From an uncultured Acidimicrobiaceae bacterium (lineage in GTDB: Bacteria; Actinomycetota; Acidimicrobiia; Acidimicrobiales; Aldehydirespiratoraceae), in assembly GCA_913041415.1 (NCBI GenBank), contig CAJWHS010000010.1:1-47923 (forward strand): a stretch of 47,923 nt of DNA, read 5' to 3'. Position 1 is the stretch's first letter. Every line of letters begins with the position of its first letter. A program made the translations under genes and the position numbers. The notes below the pieces were generated by a model that worked only from the letters and a program-made list of their open reading frames with translations, did no database searches and was not told where the DNA came from. Shown here piece by piece: positions 26,151 to 34,292 of this stretch.

Positions 26151-27014
26151 TCACGGCGAGAGGAGCACGCGGGCGACGATGTCTTGCCCGAAGCCGGTGA
26201 GGATCGCCAGGTACATGAGACCGGTGGCGGCCATCACGGCGGAGTACTGGCGCTCCTTGAGCGCAAGCCGACAGACGAGGATCAGCACGCCCGTGCCCAG
26301 CACGGACGCGACCCAGAACCAGCCGAGCAGTCCATTGTAGGCATCATCGATGTCGCCATTGAGCACCGACCACATACCGGTCGGGATCACGAAGACGATC
26401 GTCTCGGGCACCCAGAGGATCTGCGCCCACCTGACCTGTTCGAGGATCGGCGCTCGGGCAAGGCCAGGCTGAACAAGGTACCAGTGGCCGAGCAGCATCG
26501 CGTCGGAAAGCACCCCGAGAAAGAGCGCCGAGGTGACGCCCCGCAGGATCGACAGGAGTTCGACACCCTCCGCCGAGCCGGCCTCCCACGAAGCGACGAA
26601 AACGGCGACCATGCCGATGATCGCCGCAACGAGGTCGAGACTCGGCGGGAACTCCTCTGCGCTCTTGTCGAAGCGCTGCTCCTCACGGTCGATGCCGGTC
26701 ATGGCGACAACCCGAGCGCTACGGCGTTCAACGACCTCGCGCTGACCGGCGACGCCTGCGGACTTGCGGGCGATCGAGACGATCAGGGCGACGACGCCAA
26801 CCGCCATGAACGTCATCGTCACGATCTCGCGCTCCCACGTCGGCGACGTGGAGAACGCTGCCACCAACGAAAGGGCACCGAGGACGAGGAAGGTCAGTCG
26901 CTGCAACCAGCCGTAGCCGAGGCCGACTTCGCGCCGACGCGTCGTGACCCAGAGAAACAGCCAGCCGCCGGCGGCCCACTGCAGGAGCACGGTTGCGCCG
27001 TCGAGTTCGATCAC
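26151..27014 (-). CDS. Polytopic membrane protein of unknown function
   Basis: A 287-residue protein with about eight hydrophobic segments and a charged cytoplasmic loop (REVVERRSARVVAMTGIDRE) near 92-125. LLGHWYLVQPGLARAP near 175 is a conspicuous motif in which a His-Trp-Tyr cluster might bind a ligand or metal. I do not recognise a named family. It overlaps the upstream small membrane protein by 4 nt, and that gene overlaps the M24 peptidase, so the three form one transcription unit. Function unknown. Confidence 0.65.
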   Translation of the reverse strand: MIELDGATVLLQWAAGGWLFLWVTTRRREVGLGYGWLQRLTFLVLGALSLVAAFSTSPTWEREIVTMTFMAVGVVALIVSIARKSAGVAGQREVVERRSARVVAMTGIDREEQRFDKSAEEFPPSLDLVAAIIGMVAVFVASWEAGSAEGVELLSILRGVTSALFLGVLSDAMLLGHWYLVQPGLARAPILEQVRWAQILWVPETIVFVIPTGMWSVLNGDIDDAYNGLLGWFWVASVLGTGVLILVCRLALKERQYSAVMAATGLMYLAILTGFGQDIVARVLLSP

Positions 27015-27268
27015 AGAACGAATGCGCCAGCGGCGGCAACGAGGAACAGGCCGAGCAGTGACGGAGCGAGCAGATGCCCCGGCATCGCGCCGCTCTGTCG
27101 GGCGAGCACCACGCCCACCGACGCAATGAGCGCAAGGACGATGGCGACGATGCCGAACACGCCAGGTTCACCGGCACCGACGAGGAGTCGACCGAGAATA
27201 GCCAGGCCGACTGCCGTGGCGATGACGTTGCGGACGGGGCGCAGCGAGGGCGCCGGAGGACGACTCAT
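27011..27268 (-). CDS. Small membrane protein of unknown function
   Basis: An 85-residue protein with about three hydrophobic segments: VIATAVGLAILGRLLVG, GIVAIVLALIASVGVVLA and LLAPSLLGLFLVAAAGAFVL. It is translationally coupled at both ends, with its start overlapping the M24 peptidase stop and its stop overlapping the next membrane protein. The tight coupling and membrane-like composition support a real gene. Function unknown. Confidence 0.6.
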   Translation of the reverse strand: MSRPPAPSLRPVRNVIATAVGLAILGRLLVGAGEPGVFGIVAIVLALIASVGVVLARQSGAMPGHLLAPSLLGLFLVAAAGAFVL

Positions 27269-28371
27269 CCGAGAACGGCGAGATGGTGGTCCGCGCGGTT
27301 GAGCGGGTCGGGGCCGTCGTCGTCAGCGGCGACGATGTCCTCGAGGCGCATCCCCCATTTCCCTTCGATATAGATCCCGGGCTCTACCGAGAACGCATTG
27401 CCGTGGGCGAGCGGCTGGCTATTGCCCTCGACGATGTAGGGATCCTCGTGTGCCTCGACGCCGATGCCGTGGCCGGTTCGGTGCACGAAGTACGAACCGA
27501 AACCCGCATCGACGATGCGCTGCCGGGCGGCACGATCGACGTCCTGACACGGCGTACCCACCGTGGCGGTCCGCACCGCAGCGGCCTGGGCCTCGTGGAG
27601 CACGGCGTACGCCTCGAGGTATTCGCGGTCGGGGCGATCGTCGGTCCAGATGTTGCGAGTGATGTCGGAGCAGTAGCCGATGTCGTCGTCGCCGATCATC
27701 GTGCCGCCGAAGTCGCAGAGCACCGGTTCTCCGGCCCGGATGACGCGCTCACCGGCGTGATGATGAGGGCTGGCGGCGTTTTCCCCGGCGGCGACGATGG
27801 CGAAATTCACGCGGTCGTGGCCCTCCTCGAGGATCTGGCGTCCGAGTTCGGCCGATACCGCCGCCTCGGTTTGCCCAACGAGCGGGATCTCGCCACGCTG
27901 CAGCCTTGCGGCGATGCGGTCAACGGCGGCGCCGGCCTCGCGGAGACGGGCGATCTCCTCGGCGTCCTTCACCTGCCGGATCGGGCTCGTAATGCTCGAC
28001 GCCCGACAAAACGAGGTGTTGGGCATCTGGTTGGTGAGATCGACGAGAAAGCCCGCCCACATGTGATCGCCGATGGCGACGGTGTCAGCGGCGCTTGCGA
28101 GATCGGCGATCTTTGCGATCGGATCCTCGGTTTCGCCCCACGGCGCAACCGAGAAGATCTCGGGCCGTTCGTGCACACGGGCGCGTTCTAGGCCCGGGAT
28201 GACGAGCGTGGCATCACCCTCCCGAGGCACGACGAGCATGGTGATGCGTTCGAGCGGCATCGCCTCGTAGCCGCAGAAGTACGGGAGGTCGCTGCCCACC
28301 GACAGCATGAGCACGTCGACGCCGTCGACCTCCATGCGGGCCCGGGCTCGGTCCAAGCGAGTTGCGAACAT
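27265..28371 (-). CDS. M24-family peptidase (Xaa-Pro aminopeptidase / creatinase type)
   Basis: A 368-residue pita-bread-fold enzyme. The N-terminal creatinase-like domain includes LMLSVGSDLPYFCGYEA near 20. The catalytic domain has the five metal ligands in order: VLCDFGG, IGYCSDITRNIW, VHRTGHGIGVEAHEDP, SVEPGIYI and GMRLEDIV. It would cleave X-Pro bonds or a related small substrate in the cytoplasm. ATG at 28371 was chosen because it starts the domain at the usual place and a TAGCCT box lies 8 nt upstream. Upstream in-frame residues are Arg-rich and unlike the family. The gene leads an operon with two membrane proteins. Confidence 0.9.
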   Translation of the reverse strand: MFATRLDRARARMEVDGVDVLMLSVGSDLPYFCGYEAMPLERITMLVVPREGDATLVIPGLERARVHERPEIFSVAPWGETEDPIAKIADLASAADTVAIGDHMWAGFLVDLTNQMPNTSFCRASSITSPIRQVKDAEEIARLREAGAAVDRIAARLQRGEIPLVGQTEAAVSAELGRQILEEGHDRVNFAIVAAGENAASPHHHAGERVIRAGEPVLCDFGGTMIGDDDIGYCSDITRNIWTDDRPDREYLEAYAVLHEAQAAAVRTATVGTPCQDVDRAARQRIVDAGFGSYFVHRTGHGIGVEAHEDPYIVEGNSQPLAHGNAFSVEPGIYIEGKWGMRLEDIVAADDDGPDPLNRADHHLAVLG

Positions 28372-28379
28372 GTCTACTG

Positions 28380-28385
28380 AGGCTA
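28380..28385 (-). promoter_or_regulatory. Candidate -10 box TAGCCT for the M24 peptidase operon
   Basis: On the minus strand TAGCCT is followed by 8 nt and then ATG at 28371. The 193 nt between this start and the lipoyl synthase stop holds no other supported gene. Confidence 0.4.
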
Positions 28386-28564
28386 GACGCGTCCTCTGCT
28401 TCATTCGGCGTCCGGGATGCGCAGATCGCAGGCGCAGTGGGCTTCGACGTCGTGATGGATCGCTGCGCGAAGATCGAACACGCACGCCCACCGGCGGTCT
28501 CCACCTCGCGAGGTTCAACACGGGCGTCATCACCGCAAGGCGATGAACTCGACAGCGTTGGTTT

Positions 28565-30298
28565 TCACCCTCGTTCTGCAGCATCTGCCGCCTCTCGAGC
28601 GTGGTAGCTCGAGCGGGTCAGCGGACTGGCCTCAACGTGGTCGATGCCCATCGCCTCGCCCTGCTGCTTCCACTCGCCGAAAATCGACGGCGGCCACCAG
28701 GTGACGACGGGAAGATGGTGCGAGGTTGGGCGCAGGTACTGGCCGATCGTGACGATGTCGCAATCAATGGCGGCGAGGTCGGCCATGGTCTGGACGACCT
28801 CGGTATCGGTCTCGCCCATGCCGACGATGATCGACGACTTGGTGACAAGTCCCGCCTGCGCAGCCCGGGCAAGGACCGATAGCGACCGGGCGTACGACGC
28901 CGAGGGACGGACTGCCCGCTGAAGTCGGGCGACGGTCTCGATGTTGTGGTTGAAGACGTCGGGTCGGGCGTCGAAGACGACCTGCAACGACGCATCGTCG
29001 CCCTTGAAGTCCGAGACGAGCACCTCCACCCGGCAGCCCGGCACACGACCTCGGATCGCCTGGACCGTGTCGGCAACGTGCTGCGCCCCACCGTCGGCGA
29101 GATCGTCGCGGGCGACCATCGTCACGACGGCGTGGGTAAGCCCCATCCGCTCGGCCGCCTCGGCGACACGAGCCGGCTCATCCGGATCGGCTGCTGCCGG
29201 CTTGCGCGTGTCGACGTGACAGAACCCGCATGCGCGGGTGCACCGCTCCCCCAGCACCATGAACGTCGCAGTGCCGTCATTCCAGCACTCGGAGATGTTC
29301 GGACACCCCGCCTCCTCACACACGGTGACGAGATCGAGGTCGCGCATCGTCTTCTTGATCTCCCGGTACGTCGGACCCGTGTCAAGTGGGACCCGCATCC
29401 ATTCGGGTTTGCGCGCCTTCAACCGAACCGGATCGGCCGACACGCCAGCTTCGGCAAGTCGACCAAGCAACCGCACTGACGTGCCGTCGGACTGTTCGGC
29501 GAATGAGAGTTCTGGATTCACTTCGCCGTGTCCCACGCCCCGTCGCCCGACCGGCGTACCCGGGCCCTCGCCACGGGTGAAGGGCGCGAGATCAGTCGTT
29601 GGCACGCGCCACGCTATCTCGGCCCGATCGACAGGCTGACCGCCACCCCAACGCTGGGCGGCCGCAGCAGCGACGAGATCAACAACAGCGTGCATCGAGA
29701 CATCGACCCCCTCGGCGGCGAGCGAGCTAACACCCTTGTCGGTGATCCCGCAGGGCACGATGCGATCGAACCAGGAAAGGTCGGGGTCGACGTTGAGGGC
29801 GAAGCCGTGCATCGATCGCCCCTGGGTGATCCGGACGCCGATCGCTGCAATCTTGCGGGGCCGCGGCGAGTCGCAATCGACCCAGACACCGGTGCAGCGT
29901 GTAAGTCGCCCTGCCTCCACCCCGAGATCGGCGAGCACATCGATCAACACCTGTTCGATCCCGTCGATGTAGGCGGCGGTGTCGGCCATGCCGCCACCCC
30001 GCTTCCCGGGCACGGTGAGAATCGGGTAGCCCACGAGTTGACCCGGACCGTGATAGGTGATGTCTCCGCCCCGGTCCGTGTCGACGACGGCGGCGCCCAT
30101 CGCCTCGACGTCGACGAGGAGGTGGTCTCGCGGCGTGCGCCGACTCATTGTTACGACATGGTCGTGCTCGAGCAGGAGCAGGTGGTCCCTGGTCGAGTGA
30201 TCTCGCAACTGGCGCTGCAGGGCGAAGGCGTCTCGATAGTCGACTCGGCCGAGCCAGCGAACTCCAAGGCCGGTGGACGCGACATCGGGCATCTCCAT
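28565..30298 (-). CDS. lipB-lipA: Bifunctional octanoyltransferase - lipoyl synthase (LipB-LipA fusion)
   Basis: One uninterrupted 577-residue frame holds both steps of de novo lipoate synthesis. Residues about 8-230 are LipB: GGDITYHGPGQLVGYPI near 77, the catalytic Lys in KIAAIGVR (about 149) and the catalytic Cys in IVPCGITDKGVSSL (about 183). A linker at about 230-275 follows. Residues about 275-577 are LipA: auxiliary cluster CEEAGCPNISECW (Cys 327, 332, 338), radical SAM cluster CTRACGFC (353, 357, 360), and the terminal RSSYHA motif whose Ser binds the auxiliary cluster. Each half is of normal full length. No stop lies between them, though a GTG at 29521 could act as an internal lipA start. 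It sits 79 nt after the E2 gene, whose lipoyl domain is a natural substrate. ATG codons at 30298 and 30292 are both possible starts. Confidence 0.93.
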   Translation of the reverse strand: MEMPDVASTGLGVRWLGRVDYRDAFALQRQLRDHSTRDHLLLLEHDHVVTMSRRTPRDHLLVDVEAMGAAVVDTDRGGDITYHGPGQLVGYPILTVPGKRGGGMADTAAYIDGIEQVLIDVLADLGVEAGRLTRCTGVWVDCDSPRPRKIAAIGVRITQGRSMHGFALNVDPDLSWFDRIVPCGITDKGVSSLAAEGVDVSMHAVVDLVAAAAAQRWGGGQPVDRAEIAWRVPTTDLAPFTRGEGPGTPVGRRGVGHGEVNPELSFAEQSDGTSVRLLGRLAEAGVSADPVRLKARKPEWMRVPLDTGPTYREIKKTMRDLDLVTVCEEAGCPNISECWNDGTATFMVLGERCTRACGFCHVDTRKPAAADPDEPARVAEAAERMGLTHAVVTMVARDDLADGGAQHVADTVQAIRGRVPGCRVEVLVSDFKGDDASLQVVFDARPDVFNHNIETVARLQRAVRPSASYARSLSVLARAAQAGLVTKSSIIVGMGETDTEVVQTMADLAAIDCDIVTIGQYLRPTSHHLPVVTWWPPSIFGEWKQQGEAMGIDHVEASPLTRSSYHAREAADAAERG

Positions 30299-30377
30299 GA
30301 CTCCATGATGCCGTGCCGCCGGGCTTTTCGACAGGTGCCCGATGCCGCTCACGAGTGGGGGAACGAGGCCGCCCGGA

Positions 30378-31724
30378 TCACCGAATCTCGGCTTCCCAGT
30401 CGCGCGTCTCGAGGATCTCCTGAATCCGGTTGAGGAATGCCGCGGCGTAGGCGCCATCGAAGGCCCGGTGGTCCCAGGCTAGGGCGAGCACTCCAACCGA
30501 GTGAATGGCGATCGACTCGTTCCCAAACTCGTCGGTGACGACGACCGGCTTGCGCTTCACCCCGTCGGTGCTGAGGATTGCGACCTGGGGCTGGTTGATG
30601 ATCGGGAACTGCATCATCGTGCCGTACTGCCCGGCATTGGTCAGCGTGAAGGTGCCACCGTTCAAGTCGTCGGGCGTGAGCTGCTTCGTGCGGGTGCGGC
30701 CGGCGACATCCGTGATGTCGCGGGCGATCTGCCGCAGACGCTTGCCATCGACATTCTTCACGACCGGGGCGAGCAACCCTTCGAAGTCGATGTCGACCGC
30801 AATCGCCATGTTGACTTCATCGTGCACGACCAGATGGTCGCCGCCAAAGCTGGCGTTGAGATGCGGGAAATCACGCAACGCGTCGGCAACGGCGCGGGCA
30901 ATGAACGGCAGGTAGGTCAGCGAGAAGCCCTCTTCCGCCTTCCATGCGCCCTTGTGTATCTTGCGCACCTGCTCGACCCGCTCGTAGTCAACTTCCATCG
31001 CCGTGAGGACGTGCGGCGAGGTCGACTTCGACATCACCATGTGTTCGGCGGTGCGCTTGCGAATGTTCGTGAGCGGCACAACCTGATCTCGAGCACCCAC
31101 GGCCGGAGTGGGCGCTGCAGCGACGGGCGCCGGTGCCGTGGGCGCGGCAGCGGCCGGAGCGACAGGCGCCGCAGGAGCTGGGGCGGAAGGCGCCGCAGGT
31201 TCGGGAGTCGAGCCGGCGGTGCGAGCCTGGATGATCTGCTCAACGTCGTTGCGGGTGATGCGGCCTCCTAGACCGGTGCCGGTTATCTGGCTCGCATCGA
31301 CACCGTTGTCGGCGATCAGTCGGCGCACGACCGGTGACAGGATGCTTCCGTCCGTGGGCGCCGGGACGGGTGCGTCGGTCGGACCGGGAGTCGGGGCGGG
31401 GGCGGGCTCAGGTGCCGGAACCGGTTCACGCTCGGGAAGGGCAGGCTCAGGGACGGGAGCGGCTTCGGGGGCCGCCGTCGGTGCAGCGTCGGCTTCACCG
31501 ACACGGCAGAGCACCTGGCCAACCTCGACCACGTCGCCCTCGCCAGCGAGGAGCTCGGTGACGACCCCGGTGACCGGCGACGGAACCTCGGAGTCGACCT
31601 TGTCGGTCGAGACCTCAAAAAGGATCTCGTCCATGGCGACGGCGTCACCCACGTTCTTGAACCATTGGGTGATGGTTCCTTCGGTGACGGTCTCGCCCAA
31701 CTGCGGCATGGTCACGTCGGCCAT
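30378..31724 (-). CDS. sucB: Dihydrolipoamide acyltransferase (E2 of 2-oxoacid dehydrogenase)
   Basis: A 448-residue E2. The lipoyl domain spans about 1-75, with TDKVDSEVPSP placing lipoate on Lys42. A long Ala-Pro linker (about 80-125) leads to a peripheral-subunit binding domain (ILSPVVRRLIADNGVD...GGRITRNDV, about 128-165). A second Ala-Pro linker leads to the trimer-forming acyltransferase core, whose active site DHRAFDGAY lies near 418. There is one lipoyl domain only. The actinobacterial SucB/DlaT serves both pyruvate and 2-oxoglutarate dehydrogenases, so the acyl group is not fixed by sequence. GAGAGGAG just upstream of ATG 31724 is a clear ribosome-binding site. The E3 gene is 24 nt upstream, lipB-lipA is just downstream, and a homodimeric E1 is about 4.6 kb away. 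Confidence 0.93.
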   Translation of the reverse strand: MADVTMPQLGETVTEGTITQWFKNVGDAVAMDEILFEVSTDKVDSEVPSPVTGVVTELLAGEGDVVEVGQVLCRVGEADAAPTAAPEAAPVPEPALPEREPVPAPEPAPAPTPGPTDAPVPAPTDGSILSPVVRRLIADNGVDASQITGTGLGGRITRNDVEQIIQARTAGSTPEPAAPSAPAPAAPVAPAAAAPTAPAPVAAAPTPAVGARDQVVPLTNIRKRTAEHMVMSKSTSPHVLTAMEVDYERVEQVRKIHKGAWKAEEGFSLTYLPFIARAVADALRDFPHLNASFGGDHLVVHDEVNMAIAVDIDFEGLLAPVVKNVDGKRLRQIARDITDVAGRTRTKQLTPDDLNGGTFTLTNAGQYGTMMQFPIINQPQVAILSTDGVKRKPVVVTDEFGNESIAIHSVGVLALAWDHRAFDGAYAAAFLNRIQEILETRDWEAEIR

Positions 31725-31748
31725 TGCGCTCCTCTCTGTCTCGGGGGG

Positions 31749-33164
31749 TCAGCCGTGGAGGCCACGGCCGGTGAGCGACAGGACGGTCTCGCCGAACAGT
31801 TCGCTCATGGTCGGATGGGGCTGGATGAAGGCCGCGACATCGTCGACGGTGGCTTCCCAGTTGACGGCCAGGTAGCCCTGACCGAGCTGCTCGGTAACCC
31901 ACGGGCCCACCATGTGGACGCCGAGGATGCGGCCACCGGTGCCGTCGGGCCGCCTCTCGGCGATCACCTTCACGAGGCCTTCGGTGTCGCCGACGATCTT
32001 GGCTCGACCGTTCCCGACGAAGTGGTGCTTGGAGGACACAACATCGAAGCCGGCCTCCTTGGCGGAGGCCTCGGTGTGGCCAGCGAACGCAACTTCGGGG
32101 TTGCAGTAGATGCACCAAGGTGTGCCGTGGTGGTCAAGCGGGGTCGGCTCTTCGCCGAGAATGTCGCGTATGGCGAGCATGCCTTCGGCGAATGCCACGT
32201 GGGCGAGCTGTGGCGTGTTCACGAGATCGCCGACCGCCCACACGCCGGCTTCGGCGGTGCGACAGCGCTCATCGACCTGGACGAAGCCGCGCTCATCGAC
32301 ACCGACCGCAGTGCCCTCGAGGCCGAGTAGGTCGGCGAAGGGGCGGCGGCCGATCGACACGATGACGGTATCGACCTCGACCGACTCACCGTCGCCGAAG
32401 TGAACCGTGGTGCTCGAGCCATCGGGCTTCGGCGTGTGGCCGTTGACCATCACGCCCGTACGGGCCGTGATGCCACGCTTCGTGAACGATCGCTCGACGA
32501 CCTTGGCGGCGTCGGCATCGCAGCCGTTGAGAATCTGGGGCAGAGCCTCGAGGATCGTGACCTTGGTGCCTAGGTCGCCCATCATCGACGCGAACTCGCA
32601 GCCGATCGCCCCACCGCCGATGACGACGGCAGATCCTGGAAGCTTCGGCATCGAGAGGACTTCGTCGGAGGTCATGACGACCGAACCGTCGACGTCGAAG
32701 CCGGGGATCGAACGGGTCGCCGAACCAGCGGCGAGGACCACCGCCTGGCCTTGCAGGGTGAGTTCTCCGGACTCGCCTCCGCTTACGGTGACGGTGCGGT
32801 CAACGCCAAGCGAGCCCTTGCCGTTGTACACCGTGACCTTGCGCTGTTTGAGCAGACCCGAGAGACCGCCCACCAGTTGGTCGATGATCGACTGTTTGCG
32901 GGTGAGTGTCGTGCCCCACTCGATGGTCGGCGCCGAGGCCTGGACTCCGAAGTCGGCGGCGTGACCGACCGTGCGGAACACATGGGCCGTCTCGAGGAGT
33001 TCCTTGGCGGGAATGCATCCGACGTTCAGGCAGGTGCCACCTAGGGCGCGGTATTCGATCAGCCCGATGTCGAGCCCGATCCCTGCGCCGTAGAGGGCCG
33101 CGGCGTAGCCGCCGGGGCCTCCGCCGATCACGATGACGTCGTGGTGTGCGTCCGTCGCACTCAC
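31749..33164 (-). CDS. lpdA: Dihydrolipoamide dehydrogenase (E3)
   Basis: A 471-residue flavoprotein that reoxidises dihydrolipoamide with NAD. VIVIGGGPGGYAAAL binds FAD, and GGTCLNVGCIPAKELL near 43-58 carries the redox disulfide. VVIGGGAIGCEFASMMGDLG near 180 is the NAD fold. VWAVGDLVNTPQLAHVA near 310 and HPTMSE near 452 (His-Glu dyad) complete the active site. Unlike the LpdA-like protein at 2266-3630, all catalytic residues are present. The GTG start at 33164 directly abuts a GGGGAGG sequence, an unusually short spacing. It is first in an E3-E2-lipBA gene group. Confidence 0.94.
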   Translation of the reverse strand: MSATDAHHDVIVIGGGPGGYAAALYGAGIGLDIGLIEYRALGGTCLNVGCIPAKELLETAHVFRTVGHAADFGVQASAPTIEWGTTLTRKQSIIDQLVGGLSGLLKQRKVTVYNGKGSLGVDRTVTVSGGESGELTLQGQAVVLAAGSATRSIPGFDVDGSVVMTSDEVLSMPKLPGSAVVIGGGAIGCEFASMMGDLGTKVTILEALPQILNGCDADAAKVVERSFTKRGITARTGVMVNGHTPKPDGSSTTVHFGDGESVEVDTVIVSIGRRPFADLLGLEGTAVGVDERGFVQVDERCRTAEAGVWAVGDLVNTPQLAHVAFAEGMLAIRDILGEEPTPLDHHGTPWCIYCNPEVAFAGHTEASAKEAGFDVVSSKHHFVGNGRAKIVGDTEGLVKVIAERRPDGTGGRILGVHMVGPWVTEQLGQGYLAVNWEATVDDVAAFIQPHPTMSELFGETVLSLTGRGLHG

Positions 33165-33195
33165 CTCCCCGCTAGAGGTCCGATCCTATCGGACG

Positions 33196-33288
33196 TCACG
33201 AGATGATCTGATAGAGCTGAAAGGCAGATGCAAGCAGGATCGCCATCCCGCAAAGCGCCGAAAGCAGTAACAGTTTTCGGGTACTCAC
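33196..33288 (-). CDS. Very small single-span membrane protein
   Basis: A 30-residue peptide with the start VSTRKLLLLSALCGMAILL and one hydrophobic helix. GTG at 33288 is preceded by a strong GGAGGAG (33303-33297) at 8 nt, which argues for translation. A longer frame with ATG at 33372 (58 residues) would overlap the divergent selenoprotein candidate's start, so I prefer the shorter form. It precedes the E3 gene by 31 nt and may be cotranscribed. Function unknown. Confidence 0.45.
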   Translation of the reverse strand: MSTRKLLLLSALCGMAILLASAFQLYQIIS

Positions 33289-33351
33289 GAGTCTCGCTCC
33301 TCCAACGGTGTCGATCCAGGGGACGTACCCAAGTATGGCCTCGGTTGCCCC

Positions 33352-33357
33352 TACGCT
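33352..33357 (+). promoter_or_regulatory. Leaderless -10 box TACGCT for the thioredoxin-like lipoprotein
   Basis: TACGCT is followed by 7 nt and then GTG at 33365, which is in frame with ATG at 33371. It fits the window's leaderless pattern. Confidence 0.55.
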
Positions 33358-33364
33358 CTCACTT

Positions 33365-33898
33365 GTGCTCATGAACCGCACCAGGGTCCTAGTCACGAGT
33401 TTGACGTCTGTCGTCGCCCTTCTCGCCGTGGCATGTGCCGGCGATGACTCGTCCCCTGCCGAAAGCAGCGCACCTGACACGGTCGACGCCGAGTGGCCCC
33501 ATAACTTCGTCGAGGAGACCATCGGTGGCGGTCTCATCGACTTAAACAATCTCGAAGGTCAGGACGTTATCTTGTGGTTCTGGGCGCCGTGGTGAGCAAC
33601 GTGTCGCCGTGAAGCGGGTGCGGTCGCATCCGTGCAGAATCAGTTTGAGGGCCGGGCTCGGATCATCGGTGTCGCCAGCCGCGACAGTGTCGAGCAGATG
33701 GAAGCCTTTGTCGCCGACACCGGCGTCGACACCTTTCCCCACGCCGCCGACATCGACGGTGACGTCTGGGAGTTCTTCGGAATCGGCAGCCAACCGGCGT
33801 TCGTCTTCATCAACGGCGACGGCACGTTCGACACTCGGCTCGGTTCGCTCGACGAAGACGGACTCACCGAACGGGTCGAACAACTCCTCGCTTTCTAA
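33365..33898 (+). CDS. Candidate selenoprotein: thioredoxin-like (MPT53/DsbE-type) lipoprotein with in-frame TGA
   Basis: Read through TGA at 33593-33595, this is a 177-residue protein. It starts with a lipoprotein signal (SVVALLAVACAGDD, lipid-bearing Cys near 25), then a thioredoxin-like domain: VILWFWAPW, the TGA at residue 77, A-T-C-RREAGAVASVQ, GVASRDSVEQMEAFVADTG near 100 and IGSQPAFVFINGDGTF near 140 with the cis-Pro. The TGA stands exactly where MPT53/DsbE relatives have the first Cys of WCxxC, giving a U-x-x-C site. Both halves are in the same frame and both are needed for the fold. A hairpin after the TGA resembles a bacterial SECIS. The protein would be an extracytoplasmic thiol oxidoreductase. 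A nonsense mutation or sequencing error (Cys TGC/TGT to TGA) is the alternative. GTG 33365 follows a leaderless box; ATG 33371 is also possible. Confidence 0.75.
33614..33633 (+). promoter_or_regulatory. SECIS-like hairpin downstream of the in-frame TGA
   Basis: Arms 33614-33621 and 33626-33633 form an 8-bp stem (with two G-U pairs) around a GGTC loop at 33622-33625. Loop bases start 26 nt after the TGA. Bacterial SECIS elements sit in the coding region just after UGA, with an apical loop beginning with G; the E. coli fdhF element also has GGUC in its apical part. This fits the expected position and loop. It is not proof that SelB binds. Confidence 0.55.
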
Positions 33899-33971
33899 GA
33901 GTCATTCCCGAGATCTCTGACCGAATCGCATCTGGCGGCAGAGCGGAGGGTCGAAGGCGTCGATTTCGGCG

Positions 33972-34229
33972 TCAGTTGGTCCGGTGCTTGCGCCGACGGA
34001 TGAGGTAGCCACCCAGTTCGCTGAGAACGGCGCCCGCCGCGGCGGCCAGCACGATCACCACCCACAGCGGCGCACTGCCCGAAAAGATCAACCATGTAAC
34101 CGGAGTCGAATCCGTGTTCTGAACGACGAACGCGCCGAGCCCAGCCGCGACGATCGCGACGGCGAGCAGTCGCTCCCGGCCGCCGCGCTTCTTCGCCGAT
34201 GACTCACCATCGAGGATCTCGTCGCTCAT
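33972..34229 (-). CDS. LapA-like (DUF1049) small membrane protein
   Basis: An 85-residue protein with a charged N-terminus and two hydrophobic segments (LLAVAIVAAGLGAFVVQN near 22 and WVVIVLAAAAGAVLSELGGY near 56), ending in RRRKHR. The FVVQNTDSTPVTWLIFSG link between helices is the mark of the LapA/DUF1049 family. Its cellular role in actinobacteria is not known. ATG at 34229 has GGAGG at 7 nt, so this start is firm. It converges with the selenoprotein candidate and is divergent from the TIGR01777 gene. Confidence 0.8.
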   Translation of the reverse strand: MSDEILDGESSAKKRGGRERLLAVAIVAAGLGAFVVQNTDSTPVTWLIFSGSAPLWVVIVLAAAAGAVLSELGGYLIRRRKHRTN

Positions 34230-34292
34230 GAGCACGCCTCCTTGCATCCGGGCTTCCGGCTCGGATCGTAGACCTTCTGGGAGGCTCGCCTC

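Noticed and set aside
33196-33372. Longer 58-residue form of the small membrane protein starting at ATG 33372
   Set aside because: It would overlap the start of the divergent lipoprotein, while GTG 33288 has an ideal GGAGGAG site. I kept the shorter form, but without certainty.
33308-33595. Reading the thioredoxin-like gene as a 95-codon protein ending at the TGA
   Set aside because: The product would stop in the middle of the active site, while the same frame continues with the rest of a thioredoxin-like domain. Recoding or a point error explains it better than a real stop.
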